NCBI GenBank assembly: GCA_005777235.1
Contig: SXND01000249.1
Coordinates: 37,722-101,721, forward strand
Origin: Pseudomonadota bacterium
GTDB taxonomy: Bacteria; Tectomicrobia; Entotheonellia; Entotheonellales; Entotheonellaceae
Direction of reading: 5' to 3'
Length of the DNA stretch: 64,000 bases
The translations under genes and the position numbers were made by a program. The notes under the pieces are model-generated. The model made no database searches, was not told where the DNA came from, and worked only from the letters and a program-made list of their open reading frames with translations. Below, one piece after another: positions 63,205 to 64,000 of the stretch (positions within the stretch are counted from its first letter, which is position 1; each line of letters begins with the position of its first letter).

Positions 63205-63867
63205 TCAAAACCCGTAGAGCCGCGCCGGATTCTCCACGAGGATCTTGTGGCGGATGGCAGCATCCGGCGTCCACACGGGCAACTGGTTCAACAACAGGCC
63301 GTCATCAATCTGCAGCAACGGCGTCACGTCGGTTGCTTTGCCCCCAGGCGGCGTGCCCGTCGGATGTGGCCAGTCCGTGCCCCAGACAACGCGGTCCGCA
63401 TTGGCGGTAATGAGTGCCTGTGCCAGTGGCACCACATCCGCATAGTCTGGCGCTTGCGCTGTGACACGATAGGCCGCCGAGATTTTCACGTACGCCTTCC
63501 CCGAGCGGACCAGCTCCACGAGATCGGCAAAGCCTGGCTGTTGCAGCCCGAGGGCGGATTTTGCTCCGCCAAAATGGTCGAACACCACCAGCACCGGAGA
63601 AGCGGCAACCAGATCCCTGAGAGCAGCGATGATGGGCAGCGTGGTGTTGATCTGAATATGCCAGCCGCGGCGTTGCATACGTTCCGCTGCAGCTTGGAAC
63701 CGGTGGCGCGCCACCGCGGGGTCGGTGACACCGGCGGTCGCCAGGTTGAGGCGGATGCCCCGGACACCCGCCTGTCCCATAGTGTCGAGCGTACTCTCCG
63801 GCGTCTGGTCGTCGATCACCACGACCCCACGGGCATCGGCCCCACGAGTCTGCATGCCATACAGCAA
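63205..63867 (-). CDS. 5'-truncated amidohydrolase (2-pyrone-4,6-dicarboxylate lactonase-like)
   Basis: The 220 readable residues cover the C-terminal two-thirds of an amidohydrolase-2 barrel: RGVVVIDDQTPESTLDTM, GVRGIRLNLATAG, VFDHFGGAKSA, YVKISAAYRVT and the metal-site aspartate in VVWGTDWPHP, ending HKILVENPARLYGF. This fits the 2-pyrone-4,6-dicarboxylate hydrolase/LigI group. The first ~90 residues expected (including the H-x-H metal motif) are missing. Upstream of about 63880 the frame hits a TAG and the sequence no longer looks homologous. The marked start is a TTG with no ribosome site. It is probably a pseudogene. Confidence 0.7.
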   Translation of the reverse strand: MLYGMQTRGADARGVVVIDDQTPESTLDTMGQAGVRGIRLNLATAGVTDPAVARHRFQAAAERMQRRGWHIQINTTLPIIAALRDLVAASPVLVVFDHFGGAKSALGLQQPGFADLVELVRSGKAYVKISAAYRVTAQAPDYADVVPLAQALITANADRVVWGTDWPHPTGTPPGGKATDVTPLLQIDDGLLLNQLPVWTPDAAIRHKILVENPARLYGF

Positions 63868-64000
63868 TTCCCGCTGTTGGTGCTATCGCCTCAGATGTCC
63901 GCTTCGAGAAACGAGTTTTGGGTAGTTTGGCCATCCATTGCGCTCTGCTACCGGTGTTTCCGCAAGCAGAGAAGGCCAGGTGTCTCCTGGAAAAGGACAC

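Overview
The window is 64 kb of high-GC bacterial DNA with Gram-negative features: lipoproteins, a periplasmic molybdoenzyme pair, and a Rod-type cell-wall set. Core genes (uvrC, thyA, mreBCD-mrdA-rodA, rng, dprA-topA-trmFO-xerC-hslVU, argB) sit beside many genes for acyl-CoA, small-molecule and redox metabolism. The mix suggests an uncultured Tectomicrobia/Entotheonella-like or deltaproteobacterium-related lineage. That placement is inference from gene content; no rRNA or tRNA gene was recognised.

Layout. 1-3.1 kb: PatB-type lyase, thyA, LOG-family protein. 3.2-6.3 kb (minus): an Fe-S reductase, and a thiolase-like protein paired with a DUF35 protein. 6.5-8.3 kb: a membrane TrkA-N/RyR-domain protein. 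8.6-14.4 kb (minus): SDR, repeat lipoprotein, molybdopterin enzyme plus cytochrome b, a Met-rich secreted protein, and an SMI1/KNR4-HEAT gene broken by an in-frame TGA. 15-22 kb: PIG-L deacetylase, FAD oxidase plus fabI, a carboxymuconolactone decarboxylase-like protein, uvrC. 21.9-31.6 kb: the centrepiece, a seven-gene signalling operon (below). 31.8-41.4 kb: a diadenylate cyclase fused to a YbbR-like domain, a DapA-family lyase, a crotonase, an SDR, a CoA-transferase, a lipoprotein broken by TAG, and a TnpB-only IS605-type element whose tnpB carries two TAG codons. 41.5-60.4 kb: a B12-radical SAM protein, then long plus-strand housekeeping operons. 60.4-64 kb: accessory debris with an IS110 remnant, short inverted repeats, an AT-rich frameshifted membrane gene and a 5'-truncated amidohydrolase.

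The signalling operon encodes a helical protein, a PknG homologue (zinc/rubredoxin-like cysteines, kinase, TPR), a zinc-ribbon PP2C phosphatase, a VWA protein, a zinc-ribbon FHA protein, a four-helix GlnX-like membrane protein and a GlnH-like periplasmic binding protein. In Actinobacteria GlnH-GlnX-PknG senses extracellular Asp/Glu and acts through the FHA protein GarA/OdhI. Here what looks like the whole route, from ligand binder to FHA target, is encoded together and joined to a phosphatase-VWA module like that of TerY-type phosphorylation triads, apparently outside Actinobacteria. A strong hairpin closes the operon, and the next gene is the diadenylate cyclase fusion.

Three genes carry in-frame stops (one TGA, one TAG, and two TAG in tnpB) and two more are frameshifted. 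TAG and TGA both end intact genes here, so recoding is unlikely; decay or sequence error is more likely.
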